This document shows positions 1 through 9,201 of a stretch of DNA of 41,128 nucleotides, piece after piece; the first letter of the stretch is position 1, and every line of letters begins with the position of its first letter. This DNA comes from Stenomitos rutilans HA7619-LM2 (GTDB lineage: Bacteria > Cyanobacteriota > Cyanobacteriia > Leptolyngbyales > Leptolyngbyaceae). Position numbers and translations under genes: made by a program. The notes under the pieces were generated by a model. That model saw nothing but the letters and a program-made list of their open reading frames with translations, searched no databases and was not told the origin of the DNA. The DNA is taken from the NCBI GenBank assembly GCA_019358945.1, contig JAHHIE010000061.1, positions 1 through 41,128 of the forward strand, read 5' to 3'.

Positions 1-157
1 AGATGCTTCGTGAATTCAATCCTCCAACCCAGCAACATTGATGGCGCTACTGCGTTCCTGGGCGATCTCGTTATTTCGGAAAGCAGGTTATCCTTCCATC
101 ACCAAAGCGATGCGTCTGTTGCGGCATAATTTACCAGCACTTATTTCCTGCGTCTAG
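1..157 (+). pseudogene. C-terminal scrap of a transposase (possibly ISAs1-like)
   Basis: From about position 35 to the TAG at 155-157 the plus strand reads LLRSWAISLFRKAGYPSIT and then a short helical tail ending LISCV. This resembles the C-terminal helix region of ISAs1-family transposases (LxxLRxxALNLLRxxG pattern). In the same frame a TGA lies at 11-13, while an adjacent frame carries an open stretch (MLREFNPPTQQH), so the gene seems frameshifted as well as cut by the window edge. The family assignment is by eye and weak. Any short cyanobacterial protein with an Arg/Leu-rich tail would look similar. Confidence 0.35.
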
Positions 158-375
158 AGAATCAACCCTACACATAGCGGGGGACTTTCACCTCAGAACC
201 CCGCAAAGTTGGGGGGCAGGGGGGCGGTTCGGGTAGGCATTCATACCTTTTAAGACATCCTCTGAGCGCTACTCAGTCCTCAGCACTCAGCCCACCGCAA
301 AGCGGAAGCAAGCTACAGCACTCAGCACTCTTGCAACATCGGTTGCAAGAGTGCTGAGTGCTGTACTAGTGGGTA
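158..375. other. Intergenic region with a 24-bp perfect hairpin
   Basis: No gene is seen between the transposase scrap and the stop of the cyclic-nucleotide-binding gene. The region has a G-rich stretch near 208-230, AGCACTCAG-type short repeats near 275-330, and the long hairpin annotated separately. Confidence 0.6.
314..365. repeat. Perfect 24-bp inverted repeat, 4-nt loop
   Basis: Positions 314-337 are the exact reverse complement of 342-365, separated by the loop ATCG. The stem begins TACAGCACTCAGCACTC. It lies 10 nt past the stop codon of the minus-strand gene 376-858, so it may end that transcript, but there is no T tract on either strand. The internal repeat AGCACTCAGCACTC suggests a dispersed repeat rather than a canonical terminator. 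Confidence 0.7.
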
Positions 376-858
376 CTAGCGCCGTTTACCCGCTCCGTAC
401 ATCGGTGGGGGTGGGGGCATCACAGGTGCCTTCATATGATTCATCTTTTGGTTGAGCTCCCGAATGCGGCGCGAGAGTAACCGAATAATGTTGACGGCGA
501 TACCAGGGGTTTCATCGATCGCCTCATAAAGCTGCTGCTGTGTCAGCACCAGACAATCGCAGGGTGCCAGTGTCGTGACTGATGCAGAGCGTGGTTCTGC
601 ATCAAAAAGAGACATCTCACCGAAACAGGTGCCTTGCTCAAGCTGCACAATTTCCTGATTGCCGATATGGACGCTGACTCTGCCAGAAACGACGACGTAG
701 AGCGATCGCCCTTCTTGCCCTTCGGTAAAAATGGTGTGATTGGTCGGAAACGACAGTTCGTCCATGATGGAAGCCAGACGCACCAAAAAATCATCCCGCA
801 GCTCTTTGAAGATGGGGACTTGCCGGACAAACAGTAAGCGATCGACGCTGGTTAACAT
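376..858 (-). CDS. Cyclic nucleotide-binding domain protein (CRP-like, no HTH)
   Basis: A 160-residue protein that is essentially one cNMP-binding beta-roll. The phosphate-binding cassette is visible at residues 79-94 (FGEMSLFDAEPRSASV), with the Gly-Glu pair and the Arg that contact cAMP or cGMP in this family. There is no helix-turn-helix after the domain. It ends instead in a short proline-rich, basic tail (PPPPPMYGAGKRR), so it is a sensor or regulatory subunit, not a transcription factor. It lies 125 nt downstream of, and on the same strand as, the HEAT-repeat transporter-like gene 984-4058. In related proteins this domain is fused to such transporters, so the two probably work together (inference). 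The start ATG at 858 is the first one that completes the domain. Confidence 0.85.
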   Translation of the reverse strand: MLTSVDRLLFVRQVPIFKELRDDFLVRLASIMDELSFPTNHTIFTEGQEGRSLYVVVSGRVSVHIGNQEIVQLEQGTCFGEMSLFDAEPRSASVTTLAPCDCLVLTQQQLYEAIDETPGIAVNIIRLLSRRIRELNQKMNHMKAPVMPPPPPMYGAGKRR

Positions 859-983
859 AAATCGGCGGCGTGCAGCTTGGACTGGAGCTGAGACTGTGGG
901 CTTTAAAGCTGGAAACGATGAACCTGAAGTCTACGGCTAAAATGGGCTTTCTCTAGAGTGCCCATCCTGCGCCGCTAACCCTA

Positions 984-3900
984 CTAAAGCGTCTCAAATC
1001 CAGTTCGTTTTGGAAAATTAATCACATTATTGCCTCGTTTGGCTGCTCGGTTAACTGTTTTTGCCGAATTTAACGCAAATTCCTTCATCAATGCTTGCAC
1101 CTGATCGGCCACCAGTGGATCTGGATCGTGCGTCAGCATCGGCAATAGTTTCATCAAAGCACGAGGCGACGCCATTGTGAGATATGCCAACACGGATTCT
1201 CGCACAAACCCTCTGGGATGTCGCAGACATGCGATCGTTTGTTCGGGGGTCAAGCTCCAACGCGCTTGACGTGCGAGATGAAAGCAGCAAGCAAGCGACC
1301 AGTCAGACAAGAAGTGGCGTAGATCGAGCAGGTGCCGCAGTCGATCGCTCGGAGCCATTGGCTCATAGCTCATTAAATCAGACAGGCTTTGGAGCTTTTC
1401 CAGGTCAGAGTTGCGGTCAAGCAAACTCAACAGGGCACGCTTGCTGGGAATATCGAGTGTATTGTCTAAAATTTCCAGTCCTCGTGCCATATTGCTACGC
1501 GAGTTTGATTGCAGGTTAAAGGCTGCGGCCTTGATAGACCCAATGGGGTACAAAAACTTCATCAGCAAAAACAGACGCTCTTCAGCATCCAACTGCAAAT
1601 CACGCAACGCACGCCGCAAAAGGTCTGCTTCACGCCCCCAAACCTGTGTAGGAGTCAAATCTAACAACGCAGCATAGAGCTGCCCAACAAACATCAACTC
1701 CTGATCAATTAGACGCTCAATGCCTCGTCTGCCCAAATGATCGGCTACACTATCAACCCCAAGATCGCGGGGCATTTCGAGCAAGATCCGCAGAATGCTA
1801 CGTCGATCAGTGCCCCATGCCGTCATTAGATGCGAAATGAGGGCATCTAGCGCTTCGAGCGTACCGATTTGCCCGATCGCCCGCCATGCATGCAGCCTCA
1901 CCAGATCAGGCTTGTGGGTATCTTCTGCCAGTTGCACTAGCATGGGGATGGCATCATTCTCCAGCCTCACCAGTGCCTGCATAGCTGCATCACGCGTAGA
2001 TTTGTAGTACAACCCACGCAGCAGCGATGGGTAAAATTCTTCTAGATGGGTAGCCGCGATCGCTTCCAGTAGCGCACACCGTACTCGCAGCGATTCGTCT
2101 TGCAAGAGATCGGGAATATAGAGCCGCAGAGCTTGCAGATAGACGGCTTCTCCTAGCGCTCGGCAACCCATCACGCGCTCTTTTTCCTGCTTGTGGGTCA
2201 GCATAAAGCGAAGCGTATTAGTGGCTTCTGCCTTTTGCGTTGGGTTGCCTCGCCGCATCATTAACGAAGCCGCCGTCCCTCGCACCACAGAATCGACTTC
2301 TGGACGCAGGTATGGACGCAACTGACGAATATCTGGCGCTTCCTCAGTAATCCAGACGTACCGTAGTGCCACAGCTAGCACCTCTGGCATGGGCGACAGG
2401 TCAATGAGATCACGTACCTGCCCCAAATAAGCTGCATTGGGGTACGCCAACATCGCCTCCAGGCTCTTGCGCTGCAACCCCGGAGAGAGTTTTGTCAGCA
2501 GGGGGGCCAGCACTTCACCCACATTTTTATGATCAAGCTGGCTCAACAGTTCGATGCAAGCGCCTTTATGAGCATCTGTTCCTGGTTGATCGAGGGCTTC
2601 AATCACGGCGCGCTTCAATTCACGTAAGTCTACATCGCCACTGAGTTGTCCCCGTTCTGCACTCATGACGAGCAAACCGACATATTTGCTGCGCAACAGC
2701 CAAATCGTCAAGACCCAGACGAGTGAGAGGCAAACGATCGCAGGTAAAAGCCAGTTGAGGCCAACATCACCAAAGCTAGTATTGCGGCTAAACCAAACTA
2801 GCACCAGCAGCGCTAGCCCAGTCGCACCTGTAGATAAGGGTTCAGCAATACCCCGTACAACAGATTGAATACTACTGCGAACACTGTCAGGAATCGGCTG
2901 AAAGAGCACAGGCCCCAAACTGGCAAACAATGTGTAGTGCAGCAATTCATCTAAAAACTTTAGTGCGATAATGCTGATGAAAAGCCCCATAACCCAGGCT
3001 GTCGGCGCGATCGCCATTGCCACTGCCCCTAAAACGCCAATCATGCCCGGTAACAGCATCGCGGTTGCAAACACCCCAATGCGCTCAATCACACGACTAG
3101 AGGCCAACCACTGCATAGCAAGTTCGCAAATGCCCAGAATGGCGCTAAACCAACCCAGAAAGCTGGCGATCGCCTCATCCGAATTTTGCTGTCCGAGCAA
3201 TTGAGCGATCGCGCCTTCATTGCCATGCAGTTGCAACTGACGAAGAAACTGAAAGTCAACCAGGAGCAACAGCACCTGCGCCAAAATAAAAAACGTAAAC
3301 AGCAGGACGACGTAACGGCGCAGCGGCCCCTTTAGACGGCGACTCGCAAAGTCAGATAGTCGATCGTCTGACGATCGCCGTAGCGAATCGGGAAACGCCT
3401 GTCGGTAGGACTGACTCAAGTAAAAAAGAATGCCCGCGCCGAACACCATCATCAGGCACGCCATTGCAATCACGTTTTTCAGCCCCACCCAGGCAATGAG
3501 AAACGTGAGAGAGAAACCGCTCAGCACATCCGCAACGAGAATGCCACTGCTAATGAGCGGATAGGTTCGCTTAATCTCTCGAATATTAAAGAGTTGGTTG
3601 GCAGTAATCGACGTATTGAGATCATTGAGAACGTAAATCGCTTCCAGCCAGAGCCGCATGAGGAAAATCGTAATGGCAACAACGGTTGCACCCCACAGCG
3701 ACGATCGACTATCCAGCCCAAACCAGAACAGTAGCAGCGGTAACGCCATGAGCAGCGCGGTCAGAACCAATACCTGCCGCAAAGGCAACACTTTTTGCAT
3801 TTGCGAGTATACAAAGCCTAATCCTGAGCCAATGCCCGCACTTGCAATGTAAATCCAGGGCAGCCCATCTTCTGCTTTGTATTCTTGCAGGAAGAGTGCC

Positions 3901-4058
3901 ACCGTGCTGGCTTCAAACCATACTAAGCCGATCGATGTAATGGTATAGAACGCAAACATTAGAAATGTGCGCTCACTTTCTTCTGGGCGCAGGTTAACCC
4001 ACCGCAGAATTTTCTGCCGCCACCCATTATCAACTAACCACTGGCTATTGAGTTCCAT
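984..4058 (-). CDS. MFS/NTT-like membrane protein with C-terminal HEAT repeats
   Basis: About 1,024 residues from the ATG at 4058 (MELNSQWLVDNG). A start 13 codons earlier at 4097 is also possible; neither has a clear ribosome site. The N-terminal ~450 residues hold about 12 hydrophobic segments typical of an MFS-type or ATP/ADP-translocase-like carrier. The C-terminal ~550 residues are soluble and alpha-helical, with HEAT-type units (for example LEAIAATHLEEFYPSLL and LVQLAEDTHKPDLVRLHAW). Transporter-like proteins with HEAT repeats and a cyclic-nucleotide-binding domain in one chain are known in bacteria. Here the binding domain is the separate downstream gene. The substrate cannot be read from sequence. 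The region around 3190-3240 (LLGQQNSDEAIASFLGWFS) is a hydrophilic loop. Confidence 0.8.
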   Translation of the reverse strand: MELNSQWLVDNGWRQKILRWVNLRPEESERTFLMFAFYTITSIGLVWFEASTVALFLQEYKAEDGLPWIYIASAGIGSGLGFVYSQMQKVLPLRQVLVLTALLMALPLLLFWFGLDSRSSLWGATVVAITIFLMRLWLEAIYVLNDLNTSITANQLFNIREIKRTYPLISSGILVADVLSGFSLTFLIAWVGLKNVIAMACLMMVFGAGILFYLSQSYRQAFPDSLRRSSDDRLSDFASRRLKGPLRRYVVLLFTFFILAQVLLLLVDFQFLRQLQLHGNEGAIAQLLGQQNSDEAIASFLGWFSAILGICELAMQWLASSRVIERIGVFATAMLLPGMIGVLGAVAMAIAPTAWVMGLFISIIALKFLDELLHYTLFASLGPVLFQPIPDSVRSSIQSVVRGIAEPLSTGATGLALLVLVWFSRNTSFGDVGLNWLLPAIVCLSLVWVLTIWLLRSKYVGLLVMSAERGQLSGDVDLRELKRAVIEALDQPGTDAHKGACIELLSQLDHKNVGEVLAPLLTKLSPGLQRKSLEAMLAYPNAAYLGQVRDLIDLSPMPEVLAVALRYVWITEEAPDIRQLRPYLRPEVDSVVRGTAASLMMRRGNPTQKAEATNTLRFMLTHKQEKERVMGCRALGEAVYLQALRLYIPDLLQDESLRVRCALLEAIAATHLEEFYPSLLRGLYYKSTRDAAMQALVRLENDAIPMLVQLAEDTHKPDLVRLHAWRAIGQIGTLEALDALISHLMTAWGTDRRSILRILLEMPRDLGVDSVADHLGRRGIERLIDQELMFVGQLYAALLDLTPTQVWGREADLLRRALRDLQLDAEERLFLLMKFLYPIGSIKAAAFNLQSNSRSNMARGLEILDNTLDIPSKRALLSLLDRNSDLEKLQSLSDLMSYEPMAPSDRLRHLLDLRHFLSDWSLACCFHLARQARWSLTPEQTIACLRHPRGFVRESVLAYLTMASPRALMKLLPMLTHDPDPLVADQVQALMKEFALNSAKTVNRAAKRGNNVINFPKRTGFETL

Positions 4059-4469
4059 ACCGCGCTTGCGTCCTGTATGCATTGCCGATAGGTACAATCA
4101 GCTCAACTCTAATCAAAGAGCGCTGTGCGATCGCAACCCTCTGCCCTATTGCCATCGTCGATGACATCACGCCGCATCGACTACACCTCATTAGCTTGCC
4201 CCGAATGGCTCTCATTGTAGATAGCGGTAGATCATTCATCGCAAAAAGATCCTGAGCGTAAGACCCAAACCACTAAGAAATGTGGATTGAACAGTACCTG
4301 GAAGCCAGAAATTAGCAGAGAAAAGCGGTAGACTGCTGCAATGTACCGATTAAAACTAGAGCTTTGGATCAAGCAAATAAAGGTTTGGAACCTCTTTATA
4401 TGAGTCAGGCTACCACTTAGGGGCGCAAAACACCGCACTAGCTCACCCATAAGTAGGCCAAATCAACCG
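4059..4469. other. Intergenic region, no gene recognised
   Basis: About 410 bases between infC's terminator and the transporter-like gene. Short open frames exist on both strands, but they have no recognisable domain or ribosome site. The region probably holds the promoter of the minus-strand transporter gene. Confidence 0.5.
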
Positions 4470-4503
4470 AAAAAGACACTCCAGCCAGAACCGGAGTGTC
4501 TTT
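4470..4503 (-). terminator. Rho-independent terminator of infC
   Basis: Arms AAAGACACTCC (4472-4482) and GGAGTGTCTTT (4493-4503) form an 11-bp stem with a 10-nt loop. On the minus strand the stem runs into a T tract (complement of A at 4470-4474). It lies about 35 nt past the infC stop. Confidence 0.85.
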
Positions 4504-4537
4504 AGAGCAACAGTAAATCGAACAATATTGTCCGTCG

Positions 4538-5080
4538 CTATTTCTTGGGGGCCAGCAGCATCATCATGTTGCGACCTTCGCGCTTTGGTGCCTGCTGCAC
4601 CTCTGCAAGCTCCTGCAAATCGCCTGCCATGCGCTTCAGCAAATCCTCAGCAATGTCGCTGTGCTGAATTTCGCGGCCTCGAAACATGATCGTAGCTTTG
4701 ACTTTATCGCCGTCTTTCAAGAATCGCTTCGCCTGACTGATGCGCACATTGTAGTCATGCTCCTCAATCTTGTAGCGCATCTTGACTTCCTTTACATCGA
4801 CGGTGTGCTGCTTTTTCTTTGCCTCACGCGCCTTTTTCTCCTGCTCAAACTTAAACTTGCCGTAGTCCATGATCCGGCAAACCGGCGGATCAGCTTTATC
4901 ACTGACCAGCACCAAATCCAGGTCTTTCTCTTCAGCAATTTGCATCGCTTCACGGGGAACCATAATTCCCAATTGAGCGCCGTCTGAATCGATTACTCGG
5001 ATTTTTGGAAAGCGAATCCGTTCATTAATGGCTGGTAAATCGCGGTTTGGTCTTCTTTCAATTCTTTCAATCACAGGCAT
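4538..5080 (-). CDS. infC: Translation initiation factor IF-3
   Basis: A 180-residue protein with both IF-3 domains. The N-terminal domain contains [20 protein letters not shown] and [13 protein letters not shown], followed by the lysine-rich linker [10 protein letters not shown]. The C-terminal domain contains [21 protein letters not shown]-like [16 protein letters not shown] and the MFRGREI motif. IF-3 binds the 30S subunit, prevents premature 50S joining and proofreads initiator tRNA and start codon. The length is normal for the family. The gene stands alone: the rpmI-rplT genes that often follow infC are not present here. It starts with an ATG rather than the rare AUU used in enterobacteria. 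The start is near the conserved NERIRFPK block, so little or nothing is missing. Confidence 0.97.
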   Translation of the reverse strand: MPVIERIERRPNRDLPAINERIRFPKIRVIDSDGAQLGIMVPREAMQIAEEKDLDLVLVSDKADPPVCRIMDYGKFKFEQEKKAREAKKKQHTVDVKEVKMRYKIEEHDYNVRISQAKRFLKDGDKVKATIMFRGREIQHSDIAEDLLKRMAGDLQELAEVQQAPKREGRNMMMLLAPKK

Positions 5081-5435
5081 TTGATGGTTGGCAAAGTAAG
5101 GGGTGACAACGAAAAATCAGTCTTCAAACGTGGACTGGATGGCGTGTCGTCGATCGTCAGAGCACAAGTGATAGAGATAACCGATTCTAAAGTGGCTACG
5201 AACTCTGATACTTGCTATTCTACTCAGTCCATCCAATTTTCTGTTTATTTCTGCCTAATTGTTACGTAAGTTCCCAAACTACCGCAGAGGTGCCAAGACC
5301 GCCAAGAGTTGTCTTTGTTCCCTCTGCGTCTTGGTGATCGATCAAGAGCAAGGCCAACCTATTTTAATGCGCGATCATCGGGGACTCTTGATGGTGTAGC
5401 CAGTGACGAAGTACAACCTGGTGACGAAACTCAAC
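5081..5435. other. Intergenic region with a dispersed-repeat fragment
   Basis: No gene is seen. Around 5282-5340 are imperfect complementary stretches (GCAGAGGTGCCAAGACCGCC and CCCTCTGCGTCTTGGTG). They resemble the GCAGAGG/CTCTGCG dispersed repeats common in filamentous cyanobacterial genomes. Confidence 0.45.
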
Positions 5436-5807
5436 CTAACAGTAGCGGCTGACATCCTGGCGGCATTCATCTGCAAGATAGCAGAGTGCTCGGAATCGTA
5501 ACCCAACGACCTGATCGTAAAAGGGGTTGAGCTTGCAAAGGGGTGGAATGGAAAACAGGGTGCGATCGAAAAGTTTAATCGTCCGCTCAAAGGGGCAGCG
5601 AGACGGGATCATCTGACACAGAAAGTTGGCAGTTTCCGGATCGCGGATTTCGATCGTGTCAAGCCACTGACGAATCGGTTGGAGTGGAGCGAACGATCGA
5701 GGCGGTAACTCCTGTGGCAATGGCATTACTTCGACAGCAGCTTGTTGGGCAGCCCAAACAATCTGGCTGGCGTTGGAACGGGATACTGTAGCGTGAACGG
5801 ATTTCAT
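5436..5807 (-). CDS. Mo-dependent nitrogenase C-terminal domain protein
   Basis: A 123-residue protein whose second half matches the Mo_nitro_C family: PIRQWLDTIEIRDPETA, then CPFERTIKLFDRTLFSIPP, LCKLNPFYDQVVGLRFRALC and a final Cys-containing tail (CRQDVSRYC). The family is widespread in cyanobacteria, including non-diazotrophs. Despite its name it is not a nitrogenase subunit, and its biochemical role is not known. The conserved cysteines and the CPFER motif suggest a metal- or redox-related fold (inference). Neighbours give no operon context: infC lies upstream on the same strand at 370 nt, and the next gene is divergent. Confidence 0.88.
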   Translation of the reverse strand: MKSVHATVSRSNASQIVWAAQQAAVEVMPLPQELPPRSFAPLQPIRQWLDTIEIRDPETANFLCQMIPSRCPFERTIKLFDRTLFSIPPLCKLNPFYDQVVGLRFRALCYLADECRQDVSRYC

Positions 5808-6240
5808 TGCTTGCTCTCCTGCATGAGGGGTGAGAGTTAAAGACGGGTGAGAGTAGTGAGTAGTGAATTTTGGGGGTGATCGCTGGTGGACGCTAACATC
5901 TCTCTGGATGGTGGAGCTTGAAGATGGGGCGCATGGGAGCGGTTGTTGCGCCGCGATCAGCCTTTACCTTGACAAGCCTATGCTGCCCGTAGTTGAAGAA
6001 ATATTAATGGGCAAGATTACTGAAGTTCCGCGACCTTGATTTTGAGTGATCAGAGACTTCACCCAGGAAAGAGCAACCATTTGAGGTAGAGGAAAGGCAA
6101 AGAACTTGCCTGTTCCGACTCCTGTGTGGCTCGATCGTCGGCCAAATCTGTAATGATCTGTGACACTTCTGCTGTTTTCACAAGGTGGCAATGGAGAATG
6201 GCGCTACGTAGCTGCTCTCACTCGCTTATTCTTGAACGTT
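5808..6240. other. Divergent intergenic region, nothing recognised
   Basis: About 430 bases between the divergent Mo_nitro_C and TetR genes. It probably holds both promoters. No inverted-repeat operator stands out. An alternative GTG start for the TetR gene lies at 6160, which would shorten the gap. Confidence 0.4.
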
Positions 6241-6858
6241 ATGCGTCTTTCCCAACGTCCATTGCCGCCCGAAACTGAACCGCGCGATCGCATCTTAAAG
6301 TCAGCGCTGCGATTATTTGCGAAATTAGGGTATGACGGTACGACGACGCGTGATTTAGCTGAGTCCGCTGGGATCGCAGAAGGCACGCTGTTTCGCCACT
6401 TTCCTAATAAAAAAGCCATTCTCATCGAGGTCGCCACGCAGGGTTGGGTCGAAATCCTCACCGATCTGTTAACCGAATTGAGCGAGATGGGCAGCTATAA
6501 GGCCGTAGCTCAGGTCATGCGGAGACGGATGCTAAACCTGCACAAGAACGCCGATATGCTGAAGGTCTGCTTTATGGAGGCGCAGTTTCACCCAGAGCTA
6601 CGCGATCGCATCCAGCTGGAGGTCATTGACAAGATGACGGATGTGGCAGAGGTTTTCTTTCAATCAGCGATGGATCAGGGGATTTATCGACGGACGAATC
6701 CGAAAGTTGTAGCGCGTGTCTTTCTGGGAATGTTTGCCGTGGCGGGGTTCAGCCAAGACACGATTATGGGCGAAGGCTCATCTCCTAGAGAGATGCAGGA
6801 AATGGCAGAGGGGCTGGCAGATATCTTTTTGAATGGGGTATTGGTGAAGGAGGAATGA
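6241..6858 (+). CDS. TetR/AcrR family transcriptional regulator
   Basis: From the ATG at 6241 this is a 205-residue repressor-type protein. The N-terminal DNA-binding domain is clear: RILKSALRLFAKLGYDGTTT, then RDLAESAGIAEGTLFRHFP and NKKAILIEV, the helix-turn-helix and the conserved phenylalanine/histidine of the family. The C-terminal ligand domain (about residues 75-200) is variable, as usual. A longer frame back to a GTG at 6160 would add 27 residues of no recognisable sequence, so the later ATG is preferred; neither has a strong ribosome site. Its target is unknown. It is followed closely by the 2OG oxygenase gene (124 nt) on the same strand, which could be co-regulated. Confidence 0.92.
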   Translation: MRLSQRPLPPETEPRDRILKSALRLFAKLGYDGTTTRDLAESAGIAEGTLFRHFPNKKAILIEVATQGWVEILTDLLTELSEMGSYKAVAQVMRRRMLNLHKNADMLKVCFMEAQFHPELRDRIQLEVIDKMTDVAEVFFQSAMDQGIYRRTNPKVVARVFLGMFAVAGFSQDTIMGEGSSPREMQEMAEGLADIFLNGVLVKEE

Positions 6859-6982
6859 AAGTTTTGAGTTTTGAGTTGGAAGAGAAAGGAGTGAGGTGAG
6901 AGGTGTAAGGGTGTAAGAGTTTTGAGTTTCCTTTGCTTCCCTTGCGTCCTCTGCCTTCCCTGCTGCCTCTGCTTCGCTTGTT

Positions 6983-7597
6983 ATGAGTTACTACCGTCAA
7001 CAGTTTGATGTGCTCTCATTGACCGATCTCCATACCCTGCGTGGAGAAATCTTGTCGTGCCCATATTTTGCGGTCAATAACCTCAACCGCGATTTTGTTG
7101 GCACGAAAGGGTTTTCGGTAGTGTTTCAGCAGAGTGGGTTAGAGACGGTGAAGCAGGAGTTTCCCTTTTTTGCGGCCTACCTCGATCGCGCTCTGGAACA
7201 GGATTGCAATGCATTTTACCTCAATCCGCTTTTGCTTAAGGAGGGGTCGCGGGTTGATCCCCACATTGATCGATCGCTGCGATCGTACTGCAAAACGGTG
7301 GAACCACCCGCGATCGTAAGTGTGCTTTACGTGCAAGTACCTGCCGATTTGCAGGGGGGTGAGTTAGTGCTGCGAAACCATCGGCAACAGGTGGGGCAGA
7401 TTAAGCCAAAAATCAATACGCTGCTGCACTTTCAGGGCGATTTAACTCATTCTGTAAACCCTGTAAGAGTTAATGGCACACGTTTAAGTCTGGTTTGTGA
7501 ACAGTACAGCTTAAGTGCGGCTGAGTTGCAGGAAATTCCTGAATTTACGGTGGAATCGAGAGCCGCGAAGCCGAAACGGGCAGCGATGAGGAGATGA
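6983..7597 (+). CDS. 2OG-Fe(II) oxygenase family protein
   Basis: A 204-residue protein with the double-stranded beta-helix signature. The iron-binding HxD is at residues 94-96 (VDPHIDRSL), the distal His at 156 (GDLTHSVNPV) and the 2-oxoglutarate-binding Arg at about 167 (NGTRLSLV). The QGGELVL turn at 124-130 is typical of prolyl-4-hydroxylase-like members. It therefore probably hydroxylates or demethylates a protein or small molecule using 2-oxoglutarate, O2 and Fe(II). The substrate is not predictable. The ATG at 6983 follows a low-complexity C/T-rich stretch (6920-6980) and has no obvious Shine-Dalgarno. Confidence 0.9.
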   Translation: MSYYRQQFDVLSLTDLHTLRGEILSCPYFAVNNLNRDFVGTKGFSVVFQQSGLETVKQEFPFFAAYLDRALEQDCNAFYLNPLLLKEGSRVDPHIDRSLRSYCKTVEPPAIVSVLYVQVPADLQGGELVLRNHRQQVGQIKPKINTLLHFQGDLTHSVNPVRVNGTRLSLVCEQYSLSAAELQEIPEFTVESRAAKPKRAAMRR

Positions 7598-7598
7598 C

Positions 7599-7700
7599 AC
7601 GATGGCAGGATAGCGGTCAGCGGTCAGCGGTCAGCTTTGTACTGCGATTGAAGGATAGCTTTCGGCAGTCAGTTTTCAGCGGTCAGCTTTATACTCATAG
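7599..7700. repeat. Short direct repeats of CGGTCAG
   Basis: The heptamer CGGTCAG occurs in tandem around 7614-7632 (AGCGGTCAGCGGTCAGCGG), and a related TTCAGCGGTCAGCTTTAT recurs near 7674-7692. It is low-complexity intergenic repeat DNA. No coding potential is seen. Confidence 0.6.
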
Positions 7701-7758
7701 CTAGGCACTAGAACCAGCGGGTTTTGACAGGCTTCACATTTTTAGCTGATTTTTGTGT

Positions 7759-9201
7759 ATGCAAACGCTTGATCGCACCCTTTCTCTTATCGATGCCTTA
7801 AAAGCGCGACGGCTTAGATTGGCGGCATTGGTGGACTTTCCTGTGCTTCTCTGGTCGGGGCAAAGCAGTCCGCGTAACTTTCGGGCAAATACATTTCCGT
7901 TTCGCGCTAGCAGTCACTTTCTCTACTTTACAGGGTTGCCGCTAGAGAATGCTGTGATTCGGTTAGAGGACGGCAACCTGATTCTGTTTATGGATGAGGC
8001 GAGTCCAGCCAGCGCATTGTGGCATGGAGAAACGCCGACGCGGGATGAGATTGCAGGCGCGATCGGTGCAGATGAAGCATATCCCCTCTCAGAGCTAGAG
8101 AAACATGAAAGCGATGAGTCGAGTGCTGATAGTAATAAGTGGCAGATAAATCCTTCAAAGTGGTTACAGGACACAGCAACGATCGGTGTGCAAGATCCTA
8201 GAACTCATGCTGATCAATGCGTCCTATACCAGCGCAGCATTCTTCGTGATGTCAGTCGGATCAAAGGCATTGACTTGGAGTTGGCAAAGGCGGTCGTCTC
8301 CTTGCGTTTGACTCACGACGAACTCGCATTGGCAGAACTGCGGAAGGCTGCAACGGTTAGCATTGTTGCACACAAGGCAGGTATGGCAGCGACGCAAAAC
8401 GCTCGTGTTGAAGCAGAGATACGAGCCGCGATGGAAGGGGTCATTATTGCTAACGATATGATGTGTGCATATACCAGCATCGTCACAGTTCACGGCGAAG
8501 TGCTGCACAATAATCAGTACAGTCATTCCATCCAACCAGGCGATCTACTGCTGGCAGATATGGGTGCGGAAGCGACATCGGGCTGGGCCTCGGACATTAC
8601 CCGTACATGGCCTGTGTCTGGCAAATTCTCTTCAACGCAACGATCGCTCTACGATGTGGTGCTAGCAGCGCATGATGCCTGTATTGCAGCCATTCATCCC
8701 GGTGTGGAGTATCGAGACTTGCATCTCTTGGCGGCACGAACGATCGCAGCCGGATTAGTCGATTTAGGCATTTTGTGCGGTTCGGTAGACGCATTGGTGG
8801 AAAGGGATGCCTATGCCCTGTTCTTTCCACATGGAGTTGGGCATCTTCTGGGTTTGGATGTGCATGATATGGAAGACTTGGGCGACTTGGCGGGCTATGA
8901 GTCTGGGCGATCAAGGAGCGATCGCTTTGGGTTGAATTATCTGCGGCTCGATCGTCCCTTACAAGCAGGAATGGTGGTTACGATCGAACCGGGCTTTTAT
9001 CAAGTGCCTGCCATTTTGCACGACTCAGAACGGCGATCGCGCTATCAAGATGTGGTGAACTGGGATCGATTGGCTCAGTTTGCTGATGTGCGCGGCATTC
9101 GCATTGAAGATGACGTGCTGGTGACAGAAACAGGCTCTGAGGTTTTAACGGCGGCACTACCAACAGACGCACAGGCGATCGAACAATTAGTTTTGGGCTA
9201 A
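7759..9201 (+). CDS. Aminopeptidase P family (Xaa-Pro) metallopeptidase
   Basis: A 480-residue M24B peptidase from the ATG at 7759; an in-frame TTG six bases upstream is less likely. The N-terminal AMP_N-like domain starts around FPVLLWSG...RASSHFLYFTG. The catalytic pita-bread domain has the two-metal ligands: Asp in LLLADMGAE, Asp in SDITRTWPV (about 12 residues apart), His in PHGVGHLLGLDVHD, Glu in VVTIEPGFY and Glu in GIRIEDDVLVTE. It removes N-terminal residues preceding proline, using two Mn2+ or similar ions, in the cytoplasm. Size and motif order match PepP-type enzymes. A non-conserved acidic insert (EKHESDESSADSNKW) sits between the domains. Confidence 0.95.
   Translation: MQTLDRTLSLIDALKARRLRLAALVDFPVLLWSGQSSPRNFRANTFPFRASSHFLYFTGLPLENAVIRLEDGNLILFMDEASPASALWHGETPTRDEIAGAIGADEAYPLSELEKHESDESSADSNKWQINPSKWLQDTATIGVQDPRTHADQCVLYQRSILRDVSRIKGIDLELAKAVVSLRLTHDELALAELRKAATVSIVAHKAGMAATQNARVEAEIRAAMEGVIIANDMMCAYTSIVTVHGEVLHNNQYSHSIQPGDLLLADMGAEATSGWASDITRTWPVSGKFSSTQRSLYDVVLAAHDACIAAIHPGVEYRDLHLLAARTIAAGLVDLGILCGSVDALVERDAYALFFPHGVGHLLGLDVHDMEDLGDLAGYESGRSRSDRFGLNYLRLDRPLQAGMVVTIEPGFYQVPAILHDSERRSRYQDVVNWDRLAQFADVRGIRIEDDVLVTETGSEVLTAALPTDAQAIEQLVLG

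Noticed and set aside
4045-4450. Two minus-strand open frames between the transporter gene and infC
   Set aside because: No similarity, no ribosome sites, and one overlaps the start of the transporter gene; treated as intergenic.
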